A stretch of 64,000 nucleotides of DNA. It comes from Onthophagus taurus (lineage: Eukaryota > Arthropoda > Insecta > Coleoptera > Scarabaeidae). Made by a program: the position numbers and the translations under genes. The notes below the pieces were generated by a model that did no database searches, was not told the origin of the DNA, and saw only the letters and a program-made list of their open reading frames with translations. Below, one piece after another: positions 1-12,090 of this stretch. How positions within the stretch are numbered: position 1 is the stretch's first letter; each line of letters opens with the position of its first letter. Location: contig NC_091973.1 of assembly GCF_036711975.1 (NCBI RefSeq), positions 6,696,001 to 6,760,000 on the forward strand, written 5' to 3'.

Positions 1-767
1 CAATTTTGAAACATTTCAAAAACAGAAACGGCAGAGAAAAAAACGAGTTCGAGATGATCAAAACTGCATTGCCCAACGTCTAACATAACCTTAAAAATCA
101 GAAATCGGTCAATTAATGATCGATTAGCAGTCAAAAATGTGATTGGAACAAATTTCATACCAACCTAAAATTAATTAACACATTGTCAATAACCCAAGGT
201 TAATTGATGCAGCGCCACGGCCACAATCGACCTAGAATTCTGAGGTTAGAGTTGAAAATGTAGGATTTTGCCCGATTAAATCGACATCACATGCGATCGA
301 GGCGCTGCAATTAATATTGTATCTACTGCAAAGAACTTAGTTTTAGAACAGAGAAAATCCGACTTTGGCTGATTAAGTCTAAGTCACTTGACGACAAAGA
401 GATCCAAAACTCCAATTAAAAACTAAAAAATTTCAAATTTGGTAACATTTTTGTTTGGAATAACATTGTTGAATTCGAAGCAAGGTCTTTAATGGCGATT
501 CTCAAAACACGAAGAACCAACGTCAAAGTCAAAAGAAACCTAAGTTTTGTGGACTTACGAATTTTGCTCAAACTGAGATTTGCATCTTTTAACCACCACA
601 ACCACTTCTATATATCTGTTCTGTGCTTCAACATAAAGTTTTTATTAGGTGGAAGTGAAATAGATAGAACATCGAAAACTGTGCAACTTTCGTTATCAAC
701 GTTGATTTGAAAAACTTAGTAGATATTTAGTATTAATACTGAGACTACATTACATTACTTAGATTAC

Positions 768-1365
768 ATATCGGGTAAGCAGACCAACCAAAAATCAAGA
801 ATCTGATACGATTAACAGCAGGGCAATGACATAAAACATGCTCAACCGTCTCCTCATCCTGCGAACATAGCCGGCATTCAACATCGTCGGCTAGACCCAA
901 CAAGTTGAGGTGTGTTTTTAATCGGCAGTGCCCATTAGAACTTAAGTCCTAAAGTATTCCCGGCTTTGACAGTTTCGATGTTAATAAACACCTTAGCGTC
1001 TCATTCCAGAAGAACTGGTCCATAGTAGGCGAAGTCTCTCTTCAGTCCATAGTCGAATTCTGCTGGTTCTGGCCCCACAAACGCTTTAGCGCTAGCTCAT
1101 CTTCCGCTTCATTGCCAGCTACTCCATAATGATCTGGGACCCAGATCAGAGAAACTCTGTTATCACAACTCACTGTGTTTAATGTTCTCTTACAGTCATT
1201 AACCAGAACTGATACCATTTTCATGGCTTGCAGCGCCTGGAGAGCGGCTTGACTGTCTAAAAAAAATGGTACTATCATGTTCTCTTTCAAGAAGGATTTT
1301 AGCACCTTGTTCCGACCCCTTCCAGCATTTTTGATCCATCTGTGAACATGCAAATATCAATAAAG
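768..1365 (-). pseudogene. Non-LTR retroelement RNase H fragment, array unit 1
   Basis: On the minus strand the first RNase H motif TDGSK (near 1345) is followed by DSQAALQAL and the WVPDHYGVAGNEAEDELA block. In other frames comes the usual post-RNase H segment GHCRLKTHLNLLGL with a Cys/His pattern (CRLC, then HVLCHCP). These are hallmarks of the 3' part of an RNase H-bearing non-LTR element (R1/I/LOA/Jockey groups). Frameshifts and stops separate the motifs, and there is no reverse transcriptase in the unit. It is a dead fragment carried along by the tandem duplication. Confidence 0.75.
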
Positions 1366-2408
1366 CATAAAAGATCAACAAACAGCATTGGAACAGTTTT
1401 GAGCATATTGCTTAAATCTGTAAATGGTAGTTCTAGCCACTTTCTCTACATAGATTTGCAAAGGAGATAAGTCAAGCAGAACATCCATGTGTTTATCGCA
1501 TGAGAGTATTAAGAAGATAAATTAAATATGATGTTAATTTATGGTGAATGTCGACGAAATTCACCATAAATTGCAGACTATGATATCTTGGTAGACTAAT
1601 TCCAGACCAAAAACGTTCATAAATTTATCCACAAACCTTACCAATTTTGAAACATTTCAAAAACAGAAACGGCAGAGAAAAAAACGAGTTCGAGATGATC
1701 AAAACTGCATTGCCCAACGTCTAACATAACCTTAAAAATCAGAAATCGGTCAATTAATGATCGATTAGCAGTCAAAAATGTGATTGGAACAAATTTCATA
1801 CCAACCTAAAATTAATTAACACATTGTCAATAACCCAAGGTTAATTGATGCAGCGCCACGGCCACAATCGACCTAGAATTCTGAGGTTAGAGTTGAAAAT
1901 GTAGGATTTTGCCCGATTAAATCGACATCACATGCGATCGAGGCGCTGCAATTAATATTGTATCTACTGCAAAGAACTTAGTTTTAGAACAGAGAAAATC
2001 CGACTTTGGCTGATTAAGTCTAAGTCACTTGACGACAAAGAGATCCAAAACTCCAATTAAAAACTAAAAAATTTCAAATTTGGTAACATTTTTGTTTGGA
2101 ATAACATTGTTGAATTCGAAGCAAGGTCTTTAATGGCGATTCTCAAAACACGAAGAACCAACGTCAAAGTCAAAAGAAACCTAAGTTTTGTGGACTTACG
2201 AATTTTGCTCAAACTGAGATTTGCATCTTTTAACCACCACAACCACTTCTATATATCTGTTCTGTGCTTCAACATAAAGTTTTTATTAGGTGGAAGTGAA
2301 ATAGATAGAACATCGAAAACTGTGCAACTTTCGTTATCAACGTTGATTTGAAAAACTTAGTAGATATTTAGTATTAATACTGAGACTACATTACATTACT
2401 TAGATTAC

Positions 2409-3006
2409 ATATCGGGTAAGCAGACCAACCAAAAATCAAGAATCTGATACGATTAACAGCAGGGCAATGACATAAAACATGCTCAACCGTCTCCTCATCC
2501 TGCGAACATAGCCGGCATTCAACATCGTCGGCTAGACCCAACAAGTTGAGGTGTGTTTTTAATCGGCAGTGCCCATTAGAACTTAAGTCCTAAAGTATTC
2601 CCGGCTTTGACAGTTTCGATGTTAATAAACACCTTAGCGTCTCATTCCAGAAGAACTGGTCCATAGTAGGCGAAGTCTCTCTTCAGTCCATAGTCGAATT
2701 CTGCTGGTTCTGGCCCCACAAACGCTTTAGCGCTAGCTCATCTTCCGCTTCATTGCCAGCTACTCCATAATGATCTGGGACCCAGATCAGAGAAACTCTG
2801 TTATCACAACTCACTGTGTTTAATGTTCTCTTACAGTCATTAACCAGAACTGATACCATTTTCATGGCTTGCAGCGCCTGGAGAGCGGCTTGACTGTCTA
2901 AAAAAAATGGTACTATCATGTTCTCTTTCAAGAAGGATTTTAGCACCTTGTTCCGACCCCTTCCAGCATTTTTGATCCATCTGTGAACATGCAAATATCA
3001 ATAAAG
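2409..3006 (-). pseudogene. RNase H fragment, array unit 2
   Basis: This is the copy of the unit 1 fragment, displaced by 1641 bases. Its open stretch at 2683-2994 translates identically to that of unit 1. Confidence 0.75.
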
Positions 3007-4089
3007 CATAAAAGATCAACAAACAGCATTGGAACAGTTTTGAGCATATTGCTTAAATCTGTAAATGGTAGTTCTAGCCACTTTCTCTACATAGATTTGC
3101 AAAGGAGATAAGTCAAGCAGAACATCCATGTGTTTATCGCATGAGAGTATTAAGAAGATAAATTAAATATGATGTTAATTTATGGTGAATGTCGACGAAA
3201 TTCACCATAAATTGCAGACTATGATATCTTGGTAGACTAATTCCAGACCAAAAACGTTCATAAATTTATCCACAAACCTTACCAATTTTGAAACATTTCA
3301 AAAACAGAAACGGCAGAGAAAAAAAACGAGTTCGAGATGATCAAAACTGCATTGCCCAACGTCTAACATAACTTTAAAAATCAGAAATCAATCAATTAAT
3401 GATCGATTAGCAGTCAAAAATGTGATTGGAACAAATTTCATACCAACCTAAAATTAATTAACACATTGTCAACACCACAAGGTTAATTGATGCAGCGCCA
3501 CGGCCACAACCGACCTAGAATTCTGAGGTTAGAGTTGAAAATGTAGGATTTTGCCCGATTAAATCGACATCACATGCGATCGAGGCGCTGCAATTAATAT
3601 TGTATCTACAAAAACTGGAAAAAGCGTACTGCAACGTCTCGGCTACAAACGACTTAGTTGTAGAACAGAGAAAATCCGATTTCGGCTGATTAAGTCTAAG
3701 TCACTTGACGACAAAGAGATCCAAAACTCCAATTAAAACTAAAAAATTTCAAATTTGGTAACATTTTTGTTTGGAATAACATTGTTGAATTCGAAGCAAG
3801 GTCTTTAATGGCGATTTTCAAAATTTTCTCAAAACACAAAGAACCAACGTCAAAGTCAAAACCTGAGTTTTGTGGACTTACGAATTTTGCTCAAACTGAG
3901 ATTTGCATCTTTTAACCACCACAACCACTTCTATATATCTGTTCTGTGCTTCAACATAAAGTTTTTATTAGGTGCAAGTGAAATAGATAGAACATCGAAA
4001 ACTGTGCAACTTTCGTTATCAACGTTGATTTGAAAAACTTAGTAGATATTTAGTATTAATACTGAGACTACATTACATTACTTAGATTA

Positions 4090-4690
4090 CATATCGGGTA
4101 AGCAGACCAACCAAAAATCAAGAATCTGATACGATTAACAGCAGGGCAATGACATAAAACATGCTCAACCGTCTCCTCATCCTGCGAACATAGTCGGCAT
4201 TCAACATCGTCGGCTAGACCCAACAAGTTGAGGTGTGTTTTTAATCGGCAGTGCCCATTAGAACTTAAGTCCTAAAGTATTCCCGGCTTTGACAGTTTCG
4301 ATGTCAATAAACACCTTAGCGTCTCATTGCAGAAGAACTGGTCCATAGTAGGCGAAGTCTCTCTTCAGTCCATAGTCGAATTCTGCTGGTTCTGGCCCCA
4401 CAAACGCTTTAGCGCTAGCTCATCTTCCGCTTCATTGCCAGCAACTCCATAGTGATCTGGGACCCAGATCAGAGAAACTCTGTTATCACAACTCACTGTG
4501 TTTAATGTTCTCTTACAGTCATTAAGCAGAACCGACACCGTTTTCACGGGTTGCAACGCCTGGAGAGCGGCTTGACTGTCTAAAAAAATGGTACTATCAT
4601 GTTCTCCACCCCTCTTTCAAGAAGGATTTTAGCACCCTGTTCCGACCCCTTCCAGCATTTTTGATCCATCTGTGAACATGCAAATATCGA
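4090..4690 (-). pseudogene. RNase H fragment, array unit 3
   Basis: This is the same fragment with substitutions. Here the 4629-4814 frame keeps the CMFTDGSKMLEGVGTG block intact, which is the clearest view of the first catalytic RNase H aspartate. The DSQAALQAL block lies in a different frame. Confidence 0.75.
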
Positions 4691-5739
4691 TAAGGCATAA
4701 AAGATCAACAAACAGCATTGGAACAATTTTGAACATATTGCTTAAATCTGTAAATGGTAGTTCTAGCCACTTTCTCAACATAGATTTGCAAAGGAGATAA
4801 GTCAAGCAGAACATCCATGTGTTTATCGCATGAGAGTATTAAGAAGATAAATTAAATATGATTTTAATATATGGTAAATGTTGCCGAAATTCACCATACA
4901 TTGCAGACTATGATATCTTGGTAGACTAATTCCAGACCAAAAACGTTCATAAATTTATCCACAAACCTTACCAATTTTGAAACATTACAAAAACAGAAAC
5001 GGCAGAGAAAAAAAACGAGTTCGAGATGATCAAAATTGCATTGCCCAACGTCTAACATAACCTTAAAAATCAGAAATCAATCAATTAATGATCGATTAGC
5101 AGTCAAAAATGTGATTGGAACAAATTTCATACCAACCTAAAATTAATTAACACATTGTCAGCAACTCAAGGTCAATTGATGCAGCGCCACGGCCACAACC
5201 GACCTAGAATTCTGAGGTTAGAGTTGAAAATGTAGGATTTTGCCCGATTAAATCGACATCACATGCGATCGAGGCGCTGCAATTAATATTGTATCTACTG
5301 CAAAGAACTTAGTTTTAGAACAGAGAAAATCCGACTTCGGCTGATTAAGTCTAAGTCACTTGACGACAAAGAGATCCAAAACTCCAATTAAAACTAAAAA
5401 ATTTTAAATTTGGTAACATTTTTGTTTAGAATAACATTGTTGAATTCGAAGCAAGGTCTTTAATGGCGATTCTCAAAACACGAAGAACCAACGTCAAAGT
5501 CAAAAGAAACCTGAGTTTTGTAGACTTACGAATTTTGCTCAAACTGAGATTTGCATCTTTTAACCACCACAACCACTTCTATATATCTGTTCTGTGCTTC
5601 AACATAAAGTTTTTATTAGGTGCAAGTGAAATAGATAGAACATCGAAAACTGTGCAACTTTCGTTATCAACGTTGATTTGAAAAACTTGGTAGATATTTA
5701 GTATTAATACTGAGACTACATTACATTACTTAGATTACA

Positions 5740-6335
5740 TATCGGGTAAGTAGACCAACCAAAAATCAAGAATCTGATACGATTAACAGCAGGGCAATGA
5801 CATAAAACATGCTCAAGCGTCTCCTCATCCTGCGAACATAGTCGGCATTCAACATCGTCGGCTAGACCCAACAAGTTGAGGTGTGTTTTTAATCGGCAGT
5901 GCCCATTAGAACTTAAGTCCTAAAGTATTCCCGGCTTTGACAGTGGCGATGTTAATAAACACCTTAGCGTCTCATTCCAGAAGAACTGGTCCATAGTAGG
6001 CGAAGTTTCTCTTCAGTCCATAGTCGAATCCTGCTGGTTCTGGCCCCACAAACGCTTTAGCGCTAGCTCATCTTCCGCTTCATTGCCAGCTACTCCATAA
6101 TGATCTGGGACCCAGATCAGAGAAACTCTGTTATCACAACTCACTGTGTTTAATGTTCTCTTACAGTCATTAAGCAGAACCGACACCGTTTTCACGGGTT
6201 GCAGCGCCTGGAGAGCGGCTTGACTGTCTAAAAAAATGCTACTATCATGTTCTCCACCCCTCTTTCAAGAAGGATTTTAGCACCTTGTTCCGACCCCTTC
6301 CAGCATTTTTGATCCATCTGTGAACATGCAAATAT
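5740..6335 (-). pseudogene. RNase H fragment, array unit 4
   Basis: This is the fourth copy. The VSLIWVPDHYGVAGNEAEDE block is readable at 6013-6195. It is close to unit 3, sharing for example the ACCGACACCGTTTTCACGGG variant. Confidence 0.75.
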
Positions 6336-6557
6336 CGATAAAGCATAAAAGATCAACAAACAGCATTGGAACAGTTTTGAGCATATTGCTTAAATCTATA
6401 AATGGTAGTTCTAGCCACTTTCTCTATAAATGCGTTTGCAAAGGAGATAAGTCAAACAAATTGCTATTAAGAAGATAAATTAAATATGATTTTAATTTAT
6501 GTTAAATGTCGCTGAAATTTTACGATTATGCAGACTACGATATCTTGGTAGACTAAT

Positions 6558-8553
6558 CATACAAGTTGCATCGCAATCTGGTAACATCAACGGTGCGGGC
6601 TGAAAAGAAGGCATACTATGATTACGCCTTACGTAGTAAAGATCCAAAGGCTCTTTGGAGAAAGATTAAACTTCTAAATATAAATAAAAAAATCGATAAC
6701 AAAGTGCCTAACATTTTTCTTCCAAACGATTTAAATAATTATTTTGTTCACGGTGATTCTTCACTTTATATCCAGACTGATCCCGAATTACCCATATTTT
6801 ATCAAAATAATGTAAACCCTAGAGTGCAGATAATGCAAGCTTTTATGCCTGTTGATGAACATGAAGTATCTATAATAATTAATAACATTAAAACTGCAGC
6901 GGTGGGTTCTGATGGTATCTCAATCTGGATGATTGACTTGTGTACCCCTTTTCTCATTCCTTATATTACTCACGTAATAAACGCTGCTGTTCATCAATCA
7001 GTTTTTCCGAATGCCTGGAAAATGGCTGAAGTAATTGCATTACCTAAAGTATCTTCCCCTTCTGCCCTAAGGGATTTTAGACCGATCAGTATCCTCCCAG
7101 TAATGTCAAAAATTTTAGAGAGAGTCTTGGAAAAGCAACTTAGAGCACACTGCGAAAGGTATAGTATACTGCCAGATCAACAATCTCAAGCATTTGATAC
7201 AATAAATCATAATATACTTGCATCTAGACTTAATTATTTTGGTCTTGGAAATCAAGCTGCAATTTTGATAAAGTCATTTTTGTCGGACAGGTCTCAGGTG
7301 GTGAAGATTAATAGTCAAGTGTCGAGCGCTCTGTCTGTTACTCGTGGAGTCCCTCAGGGGTCCATTTTGGGGCCACTATTGTTCTCTATTTATACATCTG
7401 ATTTTGACCAGGTTCTTGGTTGTATGCAGACGATACACAGCTTCTGCTGAATTTTAATCCAAATAATTGGGTTGATGCCTGCATAAAATTTAACTCAGAT
7501 ATAGCATTATTTTCTGATGTTGCGAAACGCCATGAACTTGTGCTAAATCCATTTAAGTCTTCTGTTCTTCTGTTTTGCGGTAGTGTCACAAGGAGAGCGA
7601 TTAAGCCTTTGATATCCGGTCAATTGGTGGTGGATGGCGAACCTCTTACTGTTTCTGATGATATAAAAATTTTAGAAGTCACATTGGATCATCAGTTGAG
7701 GTTTGAGGAGCATGTGGCCAGGTGCTTGAGGGGTGGGTATGGCGCCCTGCGTCTCTTGTATGCCCATAGGGATGTCTTAAGTAAAAAATTAAAAATTATG
7801 CTGTGTGATAGCTTGGTTCTAAGCAAATTAAATCACTGCGACGTTGTTTATGGTCCAAATTTAACGGAGGTGAGTGGGCGTCGTATCCAGAACCTTCAGA
7901 ACGGTTGTATTTACGGAATTCGTAAATATGACCATATTAGTCATAAGTTGGCAGAGACTGGGTGGTTGAACATGAAAAACAGACGTAAATTGCATGCAAC
8001 TTGCGCTTATTATAAAATTATTAAAAGTCAGCGGCCTCCTTACTTGCTGCAACGCCTATCTTTCAGAAGCGATGTCCATAACATTAATATAAGGAGGAAA
8101 GATGTATTGACGGTACCACGCCGCGCCTCGCACCGATCCTTTTCCTACCAGATAGCTAAAACGTACAATGATGTACCTATGAACCTTATAGGATTGAACT
8201 GTATTTCGTTCAAGAGTAAATTAAAATCCTCCCTCCTTCTTGAGTCATCATGATTTTTTTTTTATTATATTCTGAGTTATTAATGTATCGCTTTATACTG
8301 GCATGTCGTCGTATTTTGTTATTTTGTTTTTTTTTTCATTTTGTTTATTAGTATTGTTAAAAACATTCTCATTTTTGCTTTATATATATATTTTCTATAT
8401 ATTCTGGATTAAGTGGAAGAGCAGTTGGTTAATAACCTAACTGAACTTCGTCCAGAAAATAAGTCTATTTTCTAAGAGTGTATTATTGTTTTCTTTCCTT
8501 TTTTTTGCGACTTATAAATAAAGGCATTATTATTATTATTATTATTATTAATG
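6558..8553 (+). mobile_element. 5'-truncated CR1/Jockey-like non-LTR retrotransposon
   Basis: The element starts where array unit 4 breaks off after GGTAGACTAAT. It contains the end of the endonuclease-RT linker, most of a reverse transcriptase, a ~300-base 3' UTR with AATAAA at 8517, and a terminal (ATT)n run ending at about 8553. The 5' truncation and short A/T-rich repeat tail fit target-primed integration. No clear target duplication was seen. Confidence 0.85.
6566..8253 (+). pseudogene. Reverse transcriptase of CR1/Jockey-like element, broken
   Basis: Two overlapping frames (6566-7450 and 7420-8253) together give RT blocks in order: FRPISILPVMSKILE, QAFDTINHNIL, GVPQGSILGPLLFSIY, YADDTQLL, then the RT C-terminal region. 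Two lesions are visible. One is an internal deletion just before QAFDTINH that removes about 40 residues, including the first catalytic aspartate of motif A. The other is a frameshift immediately before YADD at about 7425. The protein cannot be active. The clade (CR1, L2 or related) is inferred from motif style only. Confidence 0.85.
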
Positions 8554-8645
8554 ACAACTAGCATAAATTATTTCGTCAACTAAGAGAAGGCGCAAATTTT
8601 TGTTGTCATCGAATTTAAAAAACAAATAAATTTTTGCCGTATAAG
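8554..8645. other. Short unassigned gap between two mobile elements
   Basis: About 90 AT-rich bases lie between the non-LTR tail and the next inverted-repeat element. No coding or structural signal was seen. Confidence 0.5.
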
Positions 8646-8647
8646 TA

Positions 8648-10861
8648 CAGGATGTCCCGTTAAGCGTACGGAGCGGCTGTATCTCTAGAACGGTAAGGCC
8701 TAGAGGTTTGGGAAAAAAATCCTTATAAGTAAAGTGACTAAGAGAAATAGCTGGAAATTATTTTGAAGTTCGTAATTCGACCGCTAGGGGGCGTAACTGC
8801 CATTGAGAAACATAAAGTTCCCGCTATCTCAGAAACTTAGACGATGAGCTATAACTTTGACAACATCATTTAATAGCTTGGATAATACCGCATCGCTTTT
8901 GTTTTGCGATATTTCTCATATCTGTCATAATAGGGGAGGGGGAGGCCAATGCGTTTTCATATGTTTACATTTTAATATCTCCTAGACCATTCAACCGATT
9001 TGAATGTTTTCGGTGTTGTTTGAAAGAGCATTTTATGCTCTTTTTAAAGTTATTTTCAGTAAGACCGTCTGCTTTAAAACAAATGAGCTAGAGGACGTTA
9101 TCTGCAGCGATTACATATTTTTGTGATTTTTGAAGAAAAGTTAAATGGAACGATACTATTTACTTCACAGACCCTTAGTCACCTTAAAATTTGCTAAATT
9201 TTAGTGAAAACCGCATCTCGATATCGCCACCTGTTCTCGAGTTATAGAAGAAAATATTAAAAACTCGAGTGCCATCAATCCGATCCAGTTACCTCATCGA
9301 GAAAAACAAATCACATAACCATGGTAACTGTAAACATGTCATTTACTAACGCAGAAGCGTATGATGGAGCGTATGATGATTTATTTTCAATGTTTCGAAT
9401 ACGATGCAACTGCATGGCAAAAATGAGCAATGCAATTACGACAAAGAAAGACATTTTTCTCTAGAAGTGTTTTTAAGATTGACTTAGCGATTACGGAAAA
9501 CTGGCAACGTGTAGCCCATTCAGACATCTCTATGAATTCGTAAATCATATTGGTGCACAATGTGATCCCACATAATCTGGGAACTCCGAAAACAATTGTC
9601 CACAAGAGTTCTCAAAAGAATAATATCTCCACCACGTTGTTACATCAGGCCTTAACAGATACCGATTATGATAACAGATTGAACTATTACCATTGACTTT
9701 TAAATATGATTTGGGCAAATCCAAACCTTTTATCACAAATGCTATGGATGCATGAAGCATCTGTCCACAAGCTGATGTAAACTTGCATAATATGCATTCT
9801 TGGTTCGAGCAAAACCCACATTGCTTTCACCTCTTTATCTATTGGGTAGACTAAACGACCTGACTTTTCAAGAAAAACCAATAACCAGGAAAAATATGAC
9901 AAAACACTAAATACCAGTAAAAACGTGTCCAGGGCCGAGACTTAAGCAGCGCTTTTTTTTCGTCGAAACTAGATTAAATAAATGCATCGAGGTTTATGGA
10001 AGGCATTTCGCTCATTAGTGAGTTATTTTTGCCAAAAGTTTAAGTTATTCTAAGTGTTTTAGTTTATTTTGTTTTATTATCATTGTTGATGTTTCATTGA
10101 TCCGTTGGCTTTTCAACACGCCTCAAAAGTAGTTTTGAAGCAGTTCTAAGCTTGGATAAAGTGTGAAGGAAGGTTCTAGATAATAAAATTTTTGTTCTCT
10201 CTTATTTGTTTCCTAAGGTAACTTGATCTGATTAAGATATACGAATTTTTAACATTTTCTTTTATAATTCGAGAATGGATGGAGATATCGAGATGCGGTT
10301 TTCACTAATATTTAGCAAATTTTATGATGATTAACGGTCTGTGAAGTAAATAGTACCGTTCCATTTAACTTTTTTTCAAAAATCATAAAAATATGTAACC
10401 GCTGCAGATAACGCTCTCTAGCTTATTTGTTTTAAACCAAGCGGTCTTACTGAAAATATCTTTTAAAAGAGCATGAAATGCTCTTTCAAACAAGACCAAA
10501 AATATTCAAATCGGTTGAATGGTCCAGGAGATATTAAAATGTAAACATTTCAAAACGCATTGGCCTCCCCCTCCCTTATTATGACAGATATGAGAAATAT
10601 CGCAAAACAAAAGCGATGCGGTATTATCCAAGCTACTAAATGATGTTGTCAACGTTATAGCATATCGTCTAACTTTCTGACATAGCGGGAATTTTATGTT
10701 TCTCCATGGCAGTTACGCCCCCTAGCGGTCGAATTACGAACTTCAAAATAATTTCCCGCTATTTCTCTTGCCCACTTTGCTTATAAGGATTTTTTTCCCA
10801 ATCCTCTAGGCCTTACCGTTGTTGAGATACAGCCACTCCATACGCTTAACGGGACACCCTG
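8648..10861. mobile_element. DNA transposon with ~0.6 kb terminal inverted repeats
   Basis: The left end reads CAGGATGTCCCGTTAAGCGT and the right end is its near reverse complement (ACGCTTAACGGGACACCCTG), each flanked by TA (8646-8647 and 10862-10863). The arms match from about 8648-9263 and 10240-10861, with scattered differences, which is unusually long. The TA duplication and CAGGGTG-type tip fit the IS630/Tc1/mariner superfamily. The ~1 kb centre holds only a decayed coding relic, so the copy is non-autonomous. Confidence 0.85.
9339..9540 (+). pseudogene. Possible decayed transposase N-terminus inside the inverted-repeat element
   Basis: On the plus strand an ATG at 9339 opens MSFTNAEAYD. 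In shifted frames there follow MIYFQCFEYDATAWQK and FFSRSVFKIDLAITENWQ. The layout resembles the helix-turn-helix (DUF4817-like) start of insect IS630-type transposases, as in the clearer copy at 46353. Stops and frameshifts interrupt it. The assignment is by pattern only. Small minus-strand ORFs across 9387-9902 look like shadows. Confidence 0.35.
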
Positions 10862-10987
10862 TACAATTTTGATTTCAGTTCCTGGCTGAATTTTCAGTTT
10901 TGGCATAAAGAGACAAGTTTCTCAGTAATATTCTGCCGTGGAACGAAAGTCGAAAAAATCGATATAAGACTATCTTAGTTGAAGTCA

Positions 10988-11135
10988 CCGTGACCTGGAG
11001 TTTCTGCAGAACAACCATCTTAAACCGCTGAATGTTTTGCTGGACGCATTAAAAAGAGCGACGTGGTTTCAACAAGATGGTGCACCTCCATATAACGCAC
11101 ATATAGTGCCGCAGTATCTGGACCGCAGTCTTGTA
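10988..11135 (+). pseudogene. Transposase DDE fragment (IS630 type)
   Basis: The frame starting GAC CTG GAG at 10991 reads DLEFLQNNHLKPLN and then WFQQDGAPPYNAHIVPQYLD. The second block is the classic motif around the second catalytic aspartate of IS630/Tc1-like transposases. It sits just outside the right tip of the 8648-10861 element, so it is a separate fragment or a displaced part of a related element. No start or rest of the gene was found. Confidence 0.7.
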
Positions 11136-11247
11136 AGTGTATGTAATGTTGTTAATAAGGAAAATTGCAGTTTTTGATGCTCCTAATAAAAAGAGTTTTT
11201 TGACTGCAGCGCCATCTTTATTTTTGTTTAATGAATAATAATAATAA

Positions 11248-11295
11248 CCATTCCAGATATACTTGGTGTGGGAATTATAAGTGAAACACTGTATA
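11248..11295 (+). repeat. Fragment of the 415-bp repeat family (left part)
   Basis: The sequence from CCATTCCAGATATACTTGG to GTGAAACACTGTATA matches the end of each unit in the 21640-26600 array. The following part of the unit (TATAAATAAAAGTAGTTCTG) reappears at 19412, on the far side of the large retroelement. This marks the pre-insertion target. Confidence 0.8.
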
Positions 11296-11740
11296 CGCAG
11301 AGATCGGGGGTCGAGAGGTGGCGGAATTTGTTTTGTTTTACGTGATTTTTTGGAGTTCTCCATTATTCCGTCTTCTTTCGAGATTGAGCAGTTGTGGATA
11401 AAAGTCCGTTTTGGTTGCGAGTGTCTGTGTGTTGGATGTGTGTATAAGCCTCCCGCTGTTTATTACAGAGGATTTCTGGATGAATTTGAGAATTCGGTTG
11501 TAAGTTGTCTGAGCTTTACTAATCGAATTATATGTTGCGGTGATTTTAATGTTAATTTAATCAATATGGATAATTGCGATAGTGAGTATCTGTTGAATTT
11601 GCTAAATTCTCTTGGAGGTCAACAATTGATTGATGTACCTACAAGAATTACTTTTGGAACGGCTTCTCTGATAGACTTGTTGATAACGTTCGAAAAGACT
11701 CTGGTTCTACGCAGTGGAGTGCTCTGATCATGATATGGTA
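11296..11740 (+). pseudogene. Apurinic-type endonuclease domain of the split non-LTR element
   Basis: The 11281-11727 frame shows SRGGGICFVL, LWIKVRF, VGCVYKPP, CCGDFNVNL (catalytic GDFN) and DVPTRITFGTASLIDLLIT, the normal order of an exonuclease-endonuclease-phosphatase domain. The final SDH motif (CSDHDMVF, near 11725) is in the next frame, so there is a frameshift at about 11715. The N-terminal catalytic part is missing. Confidence 0.85.
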
Positions 11741-12090
11741 TTTTGCGATGTTGGTGTGAATGTAGGTAGACAATCTCCAGTGTTTAAGTCTCTACGACTA
11801 CTAAGGCGTATTGATAGTGTATCTTTTCTGCATGATTTACAATCAGTTCCATTCAATTTTATATTTTATCTAACTGATATTAACGACAAGGTCTCATTCT
11901 TTACACACGCCTTAATTGATTTATTTGATATTCACGCTCCAATAAAGCAATGTCGAGTTACCAAGCCTCCCGCACCCTGGATGACTGATAATATTAGATT
12001 AATGATTAAGTTGAGAAATGAGGCTAAAACCAGGTTTAGACTCATTGGGAATATTATAAGACCCTTCGCAATTTTACTACTGCAGCTATA

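Larger units (their letters stand above)
1..6557. repeat. Tandem array of four ~1.64 kb units
   Basis: Units begin at 1, 1642, 3283 and 4972, giving periods of 1641, 1641 and 1689 bases; the last unit stops at 6557 where a retroelement starts. Units 1 and 2 showed no difference in the stretches I compared. Units 3 and 4 differ by scattered substitutions and small indels, so the first duplication is much younger, or is an assembly artefact. Each unit carries a minus-strand retroelement RNase H fragment. Units 1 and 2 also carry a short hairpin (1538-1572 and the matching place in unit 2) around GTCGAC, which has decayed in units 3 and 4. The array continues to the left edge of the window, so its true length is unknown. 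Confidence 0.95.

Noticed and set aside
9387..9902. Minus-strand ORFs in the centre of the 8648 element as a membrane or receptor gene
   Set aside because: They are short, overlapping and without recognisable domains; the plus strand gives a better, if weak, transposase match.
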